A DNA stretch of 64,000 bases from Schistocephalus solidus (taxonomy: Eukaryota; Platyhelminthes; Cestoda; Diphyllobothriidea; Diphyllobothriidae). Shown here in pieces: positions 52,001 through 62,119 of this stretch. The notes beneath the pieces are model-generated. The model was given only the letters and a program-made list of their open reading frames with translations, did not search any database and was not told the DNA's origin. The stretch covers positions 124,001-188,000 of the forward strand of contig WEDG01000769.1 of the NCBI GenBank assembly GCA_017591395.1, written 5' to 3'. A program made the translations under genes and the position numbers. Each line of letters begins with the position of its first letter. Position 1 is the first letter of the stretch.

Positions 52001-52670
52001 TAAAAGCCGAATTAGTTGAAAAGAAGGAGCCTTGATCGTTAGACTAAGAATTTTACTTGCTAAGAAACAACAAACAGAGTTTTCCCGTTTCTCCCATTGT
52101 TCGTTCTCAGTGTAATTAGGGCTTGATCGGCCGTGTCCGAGACGTTAATGCCTGTCCTTTCATCACTAAACTGGCTTATTGGTGTGAGGTTTGTTTGGCC
52201 ATTTGAAACAGGGTTCACGTTGGCGCTGCCCACACAACTAATTACTCGGCCGAGGCAAAGTCGAACTTGAAGGTGTGATCAAATCCCTTGGGATTGACTG
52301 TGAACTGATCGTTAGCCATTCCCATTAGGAGAAATTTTCCCGTTTTTACGGCAGTACGTTGACCGCAACTACACACCGGTTGAATGCGGTGAATTAACGA
52401 GATTCGGAGACGAAAAAGAAGTTGGCATCCTGTCACCGGACAGGAGAGCTTTCTCTGTCGTACAGAACAGGGCAAGCTACCTCCAGAAGGTCGAAAACGT
52501 ACTGGCAAGATGCAAAAAGACGACCCTGGTCCGACTATACGGCTTTCCTTCCAGCCCACTATAGCAGTCAACGAAATTTCAGCTGATGTGCGGGCAAATG
52601 GCTGTTCTAAAGTTTCGAATGGTAAATATAACTTATACGGTCCCCTAAATAGGACATGAGAACAGGAGCC
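49015..52670. other. Upstream of recognised SVIL exons, nothing assigned
   Basis: Expected to hold further SVIL exons if introns are short, but no gelsolin-like motif (VxVWHG, GRP or WxG blocks) was seen. The minus-strand frame ending at 52,242 ('ANDQFTVNPKGFDHTF') looks protein-like, but I cannot place it. Confidence 0.4.
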
Positions 52671-52674
52671 ACCC

Positions 52675-52935
52675 GCAATACAACTTTTTTTGCGTCAAAT
52701 TTCAAGGGAAATGGGGTTAGAGTTAAAATTAGGGTTCAAGGTAGCGTTCAGGTAAGTTGGGGTTAAGGTTGCAGCTATTGGTAACTGTTGGACTAGGGTC
52801 AGGCTTAAGAGTTAGGACACGGGGATATTTGCCCTTTCCTAGAATTACGCGCATGGGCCACCTTTATTACTTGGGCGGAGCGTTCCCTTACCTGTGTCCT
52901 GCTTACAGGGTCATATAATTAATCCTTTCCATTCT
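52675..52935 (+). repeat. GGTTAG-rich repeat with conserved tail, copy 2
   Basis: Shares both the GGTTAG-like words and the tail ('AGAATTACGCGCATGGGCC', then 'TTATTACTTGGGCGGAGC') with 46,555-46,840. A short cluster of similar words also occurs near 57,000-57,035. Confidence 0.7.
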
Positions 52936-53109
52936 TATTTATTTCTACTGATTCAAACAGAATAGTCAATTCGTTAGGGCAAATCTTGGAGAAGATGAGG
53001 GTACCAGTATATCTCAGGTACCCCTACTTCCATCCATAGAATCCGGCAGTTGAGACAAGAAAATTACTCTCGCAGCACAAATAAGATCAACGAAAGAATC
53101 ACCCCGAGC

Positions 53110-53411
53110 ACGCCTAAATTCTCTGACATCTGTGGTTCCTCTCAAAAAGTACTTTAAATTCAGGGATAGCAATCTACGAGAATGTGAAAGGCACACTCAC
53201 AGGTTCACCAAATTCTAGATTTGCAGACGAGGCAGTCTTCCAGCAGCTGGATTCTCTATATTTCCAGTACGTGGATGATATCTTCGCCGAAATGGAACGC
53301 GATTGGAATTCAATAACAAAAGGACGTCCTATTGCTGCATTTTCGATACAGAGATCACGATGTAGGAAGAAGAAGAAGAAGAAGAAGAAGAAGAAGAAGA
53401 AGAAGAAGAAG

Positions 53412-53442
<31 letters not shown>

Positions 53443-53500
53443 CAAGCATATAGTATTCCTTGATGTCTTCCCTTTTACGAATATTGCCCGAGGCCTAAAC
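53110..53500 (+). mobile_element. Penelope-like element reverse-transcriptase remnant
   Basis: The plus strand encodes 'IYENVKGTLTGSPNSRFA', then 'EAVFQQLDSLYFQ' and 'YVDDIFAEMERDW'. This is the order of Penelope-like RT motifs (YEQ-x-KGTPMGSPISG, EAVLQRLE, then YVDD). About ten residues expected between the last two blocks are deleted. A frameshift follows, then a GAA tract, then 'VKHIVFLDV', resembling the FLDVL block that follows an acidic run in these elements. It is broken by a stop and shifts, so inactive. Confidence 0.75.
53365..53441 (+). repeat. (GAA)n microsatellite inside Penelope-like remnant
   Basis: A pure tract of about 77 bp, at the place where related elements encode a run of Glu codons. 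Confidence 0.95.
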
Positions 53501-54595
53501 GCTGACGTTCAAGAAACCGATAAATATGACACAAGTACTGAGTATCAACGGCTGCATGAGGACCCTCTATCGGTCCTTTGAGACACCCTGCAAGGGACCG
53601 AAAAATGGGTTTGCTGGATTACAATAACATCGACCAGCACTCAGAGCGAATAGCTATCCACGAAACTCCCCCGATAAAATGAGGAAACAAGACCAAAATG
53701 TTGGCAGGTGCCATCGAACTCCACTATGGGTTGGAGGTAATCATCAGGAGGTCAAAGGTTCCGTGGTCAGGGAAAGCAACGATTACAGTCGTTTGGTGCT
53801 GTTGCGAACAAAGAAATTACGCCAGAGAAACTAGAAGGCTACGGACAGCAGAGGCGGAGCAACCAGATCCAGCCGTAACTCCAAATTCAGCGAGGTCAGA
53901 ATCTTGCCAGAGGTGAAAGCTGCACCCAGTCTGCAGTCCATCAGTTCACGCCATGACCCCCTTCTACTTATTCAGTGTTAAGCCTTTGCCCGAACAGAGT
54001 AAATAGCCATGCAGAAAGCACGGTAGTGAACATGACAGTATTTAGGAGCCAAACTGCCCACAAAATTTAGTGATGAAACTGCAGCCAGTAAGAACTGGAT
54101 GCGGGTGAAGAATCCATCATCGCACCAAGTGATGAGCACGTGAGGTGTTAGTTACGCGTATGCATTTGATTGGCAGCTGCATTTCATCTAAACCGCACCC
54201 TCTGCGTGCTCGCCACCTTCATGGGTTGCTGGTTCTGTTTTTTGATATGAGAGTGAATCGGCAGCGTCAGACGAACCAATTTGTTTCCGACGATTATGTC
54301 GCATGACCAACAGCTGGCGCTTCTGGCAGGGCGAGACATACTGACTGCGGTATAACATGTCGCAGATCCTGAGAATGGCTTCGTCAGATGGTTGTACGGA
54401 TAGTCAATACAAAATAATCCTTCTAGGTACGGAGGGATGAGGAGAAGGAGGAGGAGGAGGAGGAAGAATCCCAACTTGAATTGAAACGCTAAATTGATAT
54501 GGATCCTGTTGTCCAGCAGTAGCTACAATAACCTGACCCCACTTCCAACACGTCCTCGTTCGAGTTCATGTTAAAACAATTACATCAACAATATC

Positions 54596-54712
54596 TACTG
54601 CCTATATTACTAGCTGCTTTGCGGCTCTTGACGGGGCTCGAGACTGAGTTCCAAGGCAGAACGGGACAAGTGAGTCCCGTAACCGATCGATGAGCGTCCA
54701 TCCACTATGGTG
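54596..54712 (+). repeat. SINE-A tail fragment
   Basis: It contains 'GGGGCTCGAGACTGAGTTCC', then 'GGCAGAACGGGACAAGTGAG' and the terminal 'CGATCGATGAGCG'; head and body are absent. Confidence 0.7.
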
Positions 54713-55021
54713 CATAGTTGCGATCTAAACCAACAATGACTAATTAGGTAGTGTGGAATTTTTATGTACATTATCAATGTCCTTTAAAATTCAAGTACGT
54801 TTTATATAAAACATGAACAAAAATATTCCTTAATGTACGCATTTGAATTTTTTAGTTGAAGAAAGGCTATTTTTGGGTTTTGAGAATGTTGTGAATTTTG
54901 CAATATTTTACGATTTATGTGAGATGACGGTTGACCTGGTGTTCCAAAGAAAAGGCCAACCGGACGTCTAAGGACGACTTAAAGGCCAAAAGTCTGCCAC
55001 TTACAACCTTCATTTGCATAG

Positions 55022-55157
55022 TTCGTCAGCTTTGGCATTAGCCGTCGCTCCGGTCAACACGCAAATGAAGGATGCCCTCAAGTCCTTGTCTGACCTGGTC
55101 AATGTCGCAAGCAGACGTGCAGCAAGAGCCCAGGTCGCTACTGCAGTCCACCAGAAT
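55022..55157 (+). CDS. Candidate exon of unknown plus-strand gene
   Basis: A possible acceptor (CATTTGCATAG|TTCGTC) and a strong donor (CAGAAT|GTGAGT) bound 136 nt. The open frame (one nucleotide, then 45 codons) includes 'TQMKDALKSLSDLVNVASR' and 'AARAQVATAVHQN'. The peptide is Ala-rich and predicted helical, and the composition looks like protein. I do not recognise the family. No neighbouring plus-strand exon with a fitting phase was found, so this may be chance. Confidence 0.25.
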
Positions 55158-55859
55158 GTGAGTAAATTTCACTGTAGCCGTAATGAGAGCATGGGGTGAG
55201 AACCAGGGGCCGACAAGGCTCTGATACCAAACCCAGTCAGAAGGAGTTTGTTTTAACAAGGTCCCGAGACCTCGTCTGGCGTCTGGCTAACCATTTTTTA
55301 GGTGGGTAGAATCTGGCCTCATATTTCCTCGTTAAAAGTAGCATATAAAAGATGGCTGAGGAAGATGAACCCTTGATTTTCTACATCAGTGTTTATCAAC
55401 AGGTCTCCGGCACGCGCGAACGCACTACTCACAAAGGTAGTGAGTACGAGTGGAGCCATAATACCAAGTTCCGAGTAGAACCGCGGTATTCGGTTAACTG
55501 GCAAGAACTGCTAACGCGTCCTGATAATTTTAAAGCGCGGTCAATGGAGATAAAACTTAGCGCCTGACCCGAGATGGATTGACCTGTCAGAGTCAACTCG
55601 ACTGGGCATGAGATTGGGCACAGTGCAATCTGAAAATCACATATCAGAAGTCAGTGTGGCTTCTGGCCTCTTCAAGCACGACAAAGGCTCAGTCCGCTTA
55701 GGCAGTTCATGGGGTTGAAAGGCATACTGTGGTCTATTTGGCTCCGAACGTGCTAGAAAGATCACAGAGGGGTAACCACATACCCGACCAGATATAGGCT
55801 GGTTTCAAATTTGTATTGAGTTACAGCCACATCGAAACCACTGAAAATATTTTTCCAAA

Positions 55860-56640
55860 TTTTGTCAGATTATTTATATCCCTTTGACCCACTTGTGAAA
55901 AAATCGGCAGCCTCACTTGGGTTCGAACCCACGCCAGCAAGGGGGAAGTCTTTCGTACAGCAAACGTTCTAGCCAACTGAGGCCCCACCGGGAGCCCTGA
56001 TTTTAATCAAACTTGGGTCAATTTACCCAACCAGCTTACTGCAACGTATGGAATCCACCAAATCTGATACAGTAAGCTGACTGCCAAAGCAGGATTTCCT
56101 AAGCACTCAATCTAGAATCCACCAGATGACTACTAGGCACAATTAATAAGTAGAGGATTTTGGCAGCTTTGAATAATTCCTTTGACCCATTCGTGAAAAA
56201 CTCGGTGGGATTCAAACCCACGCCAGCAAGGGGAAGGATTTCATACAGTCAATGCTCTAGCCAACTGAGGCCGCCGAGTTTTTCACAAGTGGGTCAAAGG
56301 AATTAGTAAAATCTGCCAAAATCCTATACTAATTATGTATATCCGTCAAAATGCATATAAATTAGATGAGCCTGGTGGTAATCTGATGGGTTCTATATGA
56401 ATTGCTTAGGAAGTATTGGTTGTGAAGTCAGCTTACTGTATCAAAATTGGTTGACCCTCAACGACACTGCAGATTGGGCCGGTAACTTTGATCCCAATTT
56501 GATTAACCTCAGGGTTCCCGATTATGGCCTCGTAGAGTAGATGATTAGATAATTGGCTATACACAACCCTTGCACTTGCTGTCTAGGGTTCAAATACACT
56601 TGAAGTAACCAGGTTTTTCCCAATTGGGTTCGGTGAAAAA
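55860..56640. repeat. SINE-B cluster, inverted arrangement
   Basis: Two head-to-tail units lie on the minus strand (about 55,865-56,090 and 56,090-56,262). At about 56,262 the orientation flips and a third, more diverged unit runs on the plus strand to about 56,640. The flip falls exactly at the end of the tRNA-like head, giving a local palindrome around the 'GTTTTTCACAAGTGGGTCAAAGG' type tail. Confidence 0.75.
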
Positions 56641-57359
56641 GCGAGACCTAGATGGCCGCTGTTCCTGGCTCAGCACAACTAGACGCGCATGCCCACAGGC
56701 AGTGCACGTAGTTCACAAGTGAATCGAAACGGACGGGTCAGTAATACCGCAACATTGAAGTAGCATCAATGTCTCCTCCACCAGTTGGGTCAGTCGTGGT
56801 CGCGCATTTAATTCCAAAATCTTGCTAGTAGGAAAAACCACGAAGCTCGCAAATGATGCTGCGTAACGGTGGACAAGACCCGCAAATTTACTGTCACAGC
56901 TCTTACGGTATGAAAGGAAGCAGAAGAGAGAGGCAAATAATGCTTCCGCGACCCTGCTAATCAGGCAACGTATGCTACCCCTAAAGAACACAATGAATAG
57001 GGTTGGGGAAAGCGTTAGGGTTAAGATTAGGTTGGTGTGTAAGTAGGCGTGGAAGACGGTCAATTCAGTGCTAAAAAATGCCTCATTTGAGCCATGACGT
57101 GGGCATATAAATTTCATCGCCTTGCCAACTCCCTACCGCCGTTTTCCGTCCTTTAAACTGCTCTAACCCCGATTGCCACAATTTGCTAATCGCATTCTTA
57201 CATGTCGAGTGACTTCGTTGGAGAGGTCGCACAAACATTCAATACCGGTAGGAAGAGTCGCACAAACATTTGTTGTCTAATGGAAAAACCCAAGAGTATT
57301 TTCAGGGATGTATATAATTTGGGCCTACAGAGGTTGTTTGGAAAGGCGTACCGGCAAGG

Positions 57360-57485
57360 GAGACGGCGATAACTGTTTCTGACTTAGTAACTGTCGTTAG
57401 CCAGTCATACCCGACCCGAGGCTTGGAAGGCCTGGGATTCAAACTCAGTGGGCAAGGCCAGCTGCTTTATAGTCACGGCTCATCA
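57360..57485 (-). repeat. SINE-A head-and-body fragment
   Basis: On the minus strand there is a B-box-like GTTTGAATCCCAGG, then GGGTCGGGTATGACTGGC and a diverged body. The A box is lost. Confidence 0.6.
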
Positions 57486-57489
57486 GGTA

Positions 57490-59740
57490 TGAATACTAGC
57501 CGTAAGAAAAAATCTAAATGTTGCTTCATTTCTTAAGGCGGGTAGTTGAAGTTGAGACGAGTTTTTTCTCCTCCTTTAAGATGTTAATTTTCTTATTTCG
57601 ACATAGACTGTTCCATTTTGCTCATTAGATACTGCTATTTAACACACTTTTTTATATTAACTACAATAATGAAGTTATTTGCAAATGACGCCAACACCAC
57701 TTTGTAGGAGGAAAATCTGACACAAAATTTCGCGACTCATTCACAAACGACCATGCACGATGCCGGAAATTGCAACTTTCGGTTAATATGTATCGTTTTG
57801 TCATTTTCCAGTGTCGTATCCTTTTATCAACGGTGAATGAGGTCGTTTCGCTGAAAAGTTTGAAATAATACTCTCAAAATAAAGCGTATCTCTCTCACTC
57901 CCTCTCTCAGAAGACCATCTCTGTGGTTCTGAAAGACAACCATATTCTCCCACATCGTCCTCCAACAGCAAAACACGAGCCGGGGGACAGGGTAGGACCG
58001 ACAGAGAAACTCGCAGTGTTTGCTCGAACGTCTGAAAATTTGTCAAGGATTCCTGGGAGCTTACAATTACTGTGCACGAAAAACGACGCATAAGTGAGAG
58101 ATAATGGGCGTAACAGAATAGGCTGTCGGTGGTAGCGTAACTTCAACTTAAAACTGTCGTAATGTGTACACAGACGAGGAAAAGAGGGCTGGAAGCAACA
58201 TGAAACATTCTGCTTGATATTTTACCTGTTTACCTCCAGTACGAAAATCTGCAAAATACTGTGACTTCCCAACGCCAGCCAAACCTCCTCAATCCAAGAG
58301 CACATTTTAACACTTCCCAACTTGAAACATTATACATTGTATCGGCCAGACGGAAGAATGAGATAGCACATGTCGACCGATGTTGGTGAGAGGGAACACA
58401 GCGAGGAAGATGAACTCAGTAACGGCAGGATAAGGGAAGAAAAAGCACGAGAGAGCAGAGGGAAAATGAGGCCATAGCTACTGCCTGGGATGTCATTTGT
58501 TTTCACCAACTAGATTGCCTCAAATCTGATAAATGAATCCAGAGAGGGGATGCTCACAACACCAGCTGCGGGAAACGGCCAGGTCGGAAGACGCAAACAC
58601 CCAAGTCACACCACGATGATATATCGGGTCGGTTTCATGGGGTGGTGTGAATGACAGGGTTGGGAAAATCACGGCCTACCTGGGTTTGGGCGAGGATCGG
58701 GGGGGGTGAACGGGTGCGAGCGACTAAATTGCCATTCGTGACCCGGCGTTTCCGAAAGATAACGCATCATCGTCTCGCCATGCCCTGATCGTCATAAGCA
58801 GGTCATCCTTTCGTCAGTAGGATGAATTTACCATTCAGCCGAGCGCTGCGAGGCAGACAATGACTCAACTAGGATAAACTGGGCTGCGGCGGAATTCAGG
58901 AGAAATAGCCAGAAAAATAACTGCTCTTTTCCCAATAGCAATAATCGCCCTAGCGCAGGACTTTCAGCCCCCCCAGGAGCCTTTTTCATGTGAGTATGAT
59001 TCGTGCAGGTTGGGCGCTTCGTCAAATTACTAATCTTATCTACCCGGCATCGGATTTTTAGACGAGTACTAAAGGAATAGGGGCGGTTCATTTTTTGCAA
59101 TAAAATTTAGCTAAGTGTCCTGACAAAAGATGGGCCATTTTATTAAAAAAAGCAAAAGCTGCCACCACAAACATTGACAGCAAGTTTGCGAAGAGACGGA
59201 TTTATGGACACCAAAAGGCCACATGAAGAGGTGTACCCGGAGGGAACATAAAAACGGCGCCAGAGGACTGAAAGTGGTTAAGCAGAGGCTCTTATAAGCG
59301 ACATACAGTGGGCTATTATATTGGTTCTTCTTTGCATCTCTGTCAAAGACTCCATACAAATTTTCCTTTGCAATAAAATACAGACAGAACAGTCTCTCCA
59401 GTTAGATCTGGAACTTTGGTTGCACTGCATTCCATCTAGGTGTGATGGCCACTCACAATATGCATCTTTGAAGTTGTATATGTTGAGGCTAAAGTAGCAG
59501 AAGCCTACTGATTAAGCAAGGTCGTAATAATAATGCCACTACAACGACCATTTCGGACTTCAAGTCACTCAGGGAGACAGTAAAATTTACTCCATCTTTC
59601 TCACTGCTCCTTACTCCAAGTCACATTAACAGGTTAAACCCGAAACCTTAATTTTAAAAAATGCCCTGAGATGACTGATTTCCGGGCAGGTTTTGTGATT
59701 GATGTACTGTTCCTGTCAGTTGCCTAGTTCAATTAAGTTC
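57490..59740. other. Nothing recognised
   Basis: No repeat shared within the window and no protein motif was seen on either strand. Confidence 0.45.
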
Positions 59741-59744
59741 ATAG

Positions 59745-60070
59745 GTCAACCCTAATGAACGATGGTGTCCACCGTGCGCTTTAAATTATGGTCAGTGCAG
59801 GGACTGTGAGTTGCCCATGACTCAGATCATAATGATAGCAGACTTGCGATGCATCTATCACACTCTCTCCTCCATCACCCGCCTGAAACGGGTGCCAAGA
59901 TCAAAGGTGGAATCGAGCGCAGAACTGCGCGCCTACGCGTGTCATACATGCCTGTCCTCGCAAGATGGACCAGATTTTTAGAGAATCAATGGAAGGTTCG
60001 GATCCCAACTGAGTGGGAGTACCATAGACGTCATATTAATAAGGAGCCATTCTAGCCTAACTCTCCGTTC
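59745..60070 (+). repeat. REP-C first module, diverged
   Basis: The landmarks are 'GATGGTGTCCACCGTGCGC', 'GCAGGGACTGTGAGTTGCCC' and 'ATTAATAAGGAGCCATTC'. Confidence 0.65.
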
Positions 60071-60439
60071 TGATAGGAAGACAAACTTATCTCGTCAGTA
60101 GGCGGCTGAAGGGAATGTACGGATCGGTTCATGACGGAAGGAGAGATATTCCCTTTTGTTGCAATGCCTCACTGGGAAGGCACTAGAAAAGACACCCTCA
60201 ATAAACGTTGCTCCACGTTGTCTGCACAACTGATCGTGACAGAAGCGGTCAGGATATAGTGAATATAAAATATGCTCGATTCCACTCCCCTCCCTACGGG
60301 GAAAATTCGGCCACTCTGACAACCTGAAAGATCCATTTACTTCTAAAGAACGTACTAGTCAATCGATTAGAGAGGGTAATAGCTGCGGTTGCTTGAGATC
60401 TGGCTCGTTATAAGCTGGAGGCTGCCACATTTAGACACT

Positions 60440-61015
60440 TACTTCTCTGAAACAAGGCAAGGGATGTAATCTCCGTTATGTGCCAGCCATTCAAAGGAAA
60501 GACAAGGAAAAGATGAGTCACCCGAGTCATCAGAAAGGACGTCCTCGGGAAATCGCCTTTCCTCTCGCTGGGTATAAGCGACCGGTTTATCGAAAGGTAA
60601 CTTTCACATCAGGGGAACGAAATCTTTCATTAATATCAGCGCTTGCACTCCTCAAATACCAGACCCTAAAGAAAGGATTGTTCACGAAAGGCTCAACATG
60701 GATACCGGGAACAACCAACAGAATCCTCACGAAGCGAAAAATGCACGGGAAAGGTCGGGAAATGAGAAGAAAAGCTTCTTAGACCTTACTAAGGCCTTCG
60801 ATGCTGTGAAAAAAATTGAACTTAGAGATTGAACGGAATGCTGGCGTGCATCAAGGACATGGACCAACCGCAGGACCATTTTCCATAAGTAAAGGGGCGA
60901 AGCATGGTTGCCAAACTGCTTGATTACCTTCAACTTTATGTTGCTTGCAGCGTAAAGATGATGAACATCTTGATGAAATTTTCTAAAACGTAACCCTTCT
61001 CGCCACACGGTCCTC
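60440..61015 (+). mobile_element. LINE fragment (RT domain 2 scrap)
   Basis: 'FLDLTKAFDAVKKIEL' at about 60,776-60,824 matches the L-T-K-A-F-D-x-V motif of non-LTR reverse transcriptases, where the Asp is the first catalytic residue. Flanking sequence is frame-shifted; the upstream open stretch from 60,480 is not clearly similar to any protein I know. It is read as a short, decayed LINE piece on the plus strand. Confidence 0.55.
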
Positions 61016-61365
61016 CGCACCCCCTAACACGAACCACCTATGATACTCACTTATTAAGCAAACCCCAATTAATGACTCTGTGCTTGAGTTCTCCTTTCCT
61101 TAAATTGGCTGATTTATTGTATATCTGTAATCACCTTGATCAAATACATTGTGCGAACATGACCTGCGACAATAGATTTAACAGTGCACATATATTATGT
61201 GCGCTGTGACAATTCGACCGCCTCAAGCGACGGAAAACACCCATGCGCTCTCAGAAATGTCCGCAGCACCGGTTGAGTTAGCGTCAATTTTTATATACTG
61301 TAACAGTCGATTTGGGAAAACGCTCGAATGAATGGCATCTTTTCTGTAAATTTCTCCTTAATCCC

Positions 61366-61480
61366 AACTGTTGGACTTCTGCCCCACAGGTCGCTGGTTC
61401 GAGCCTCGGGTGGGGCACCACGTGCGGTTAGGTATGCCTAGCTGATGACCACTTATGAGCCAGAAATGGTCATTCCGTTC
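61366..61480 (+). repeat. SINE-A, left part, interrupted by MITE-D
   Basis: It carries 'GTTGGACTTCTG', B box GGTTCGAGCC and body 'GAGCCAGAAATGGTCATTCC'. It stops at the terminal inverted repeat of the next element and resumes at about 62,066 with 'CTTGTCTTTTTCGGCATTG'. Confidence 0.8.
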
Positions 61481-62065
61481 GGCAAGAACGTAGTATGCGA
61501 CCCGAATCAGAGAACAAAGGATAGGTGAACGTGAAATAACCGACCGTGCTACATGCTAACGTAACACCAACTATGTCCATTGTGGTCTTTTGAGTTATAA
61601 TTCATTTTCGGGTTAGTAGGGTCGCACAATATTTTGCTGGCCGTAGGAGAACCGAAATACCAGGTGAAATGGCAACTTTCAACGTGGCGACTAGTAGGAA
61701 GACACGGTAGTTTCAAAACGCATCTGTTTTACTTTGATAATGAACGGGCCTCATTCTTCAAGGGTCCAAATAAAAGTGGGTCAAATCAGCTAGGAATGAT
61801 ATCGCGTATAGTGGTCAGTGTGAGGTAAAGCCACCGGATCTCGTAATCCACATGCTCATCGGGGCAACAAACTACTGTGCGATCCTACTAACCCGACAAC
61901 GAATGCTAACCCTATCGAAAACTATTGATAGGGTTAGGATTCAGTTGTCTGGCTCTCATTTTCTTCATTTAACCCCATTCATAAACATCCTTTTACCACC
62001 GGCCCCGTATGACTCGCTGAAATATCTCTTGCTTCCCGGGTCGGGTCACATATTACGTTCTTGCG
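61481..62065 (+). mobile_element. MITE-D copy 1 (non-autonomous TIR element), nested in SINE-A
   Basis: The ends are inverted repeats: GGCAAGAACGTAGTATGCGA on the left and, reversed, GCAAGAACGTAATATGTGA on the right. A second pair of inverted segments lies inside at about 61,577 and 61,928 (CCATTGT..., with GGGTTAGTAGG). It has no coding capacity. The SINE sequence on either side continues through it, which fixes the insertion limits. A short target duplication could not be fixed with certainty. Confidence 0.8.
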
Positions 62066-62119
62066 CTCTTGTCTTTTTCGGCATTGTTAAATTCTACTCT
62101 CCGAAACGTGAATGCTCAG

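Noticed and set aside
54184..54474. Minus-strand frame of 96 residues with an N-terminal Leu run
   Set aside because: The Leu run comes from a GAG microsatellite; the rest has no identity or splice support.
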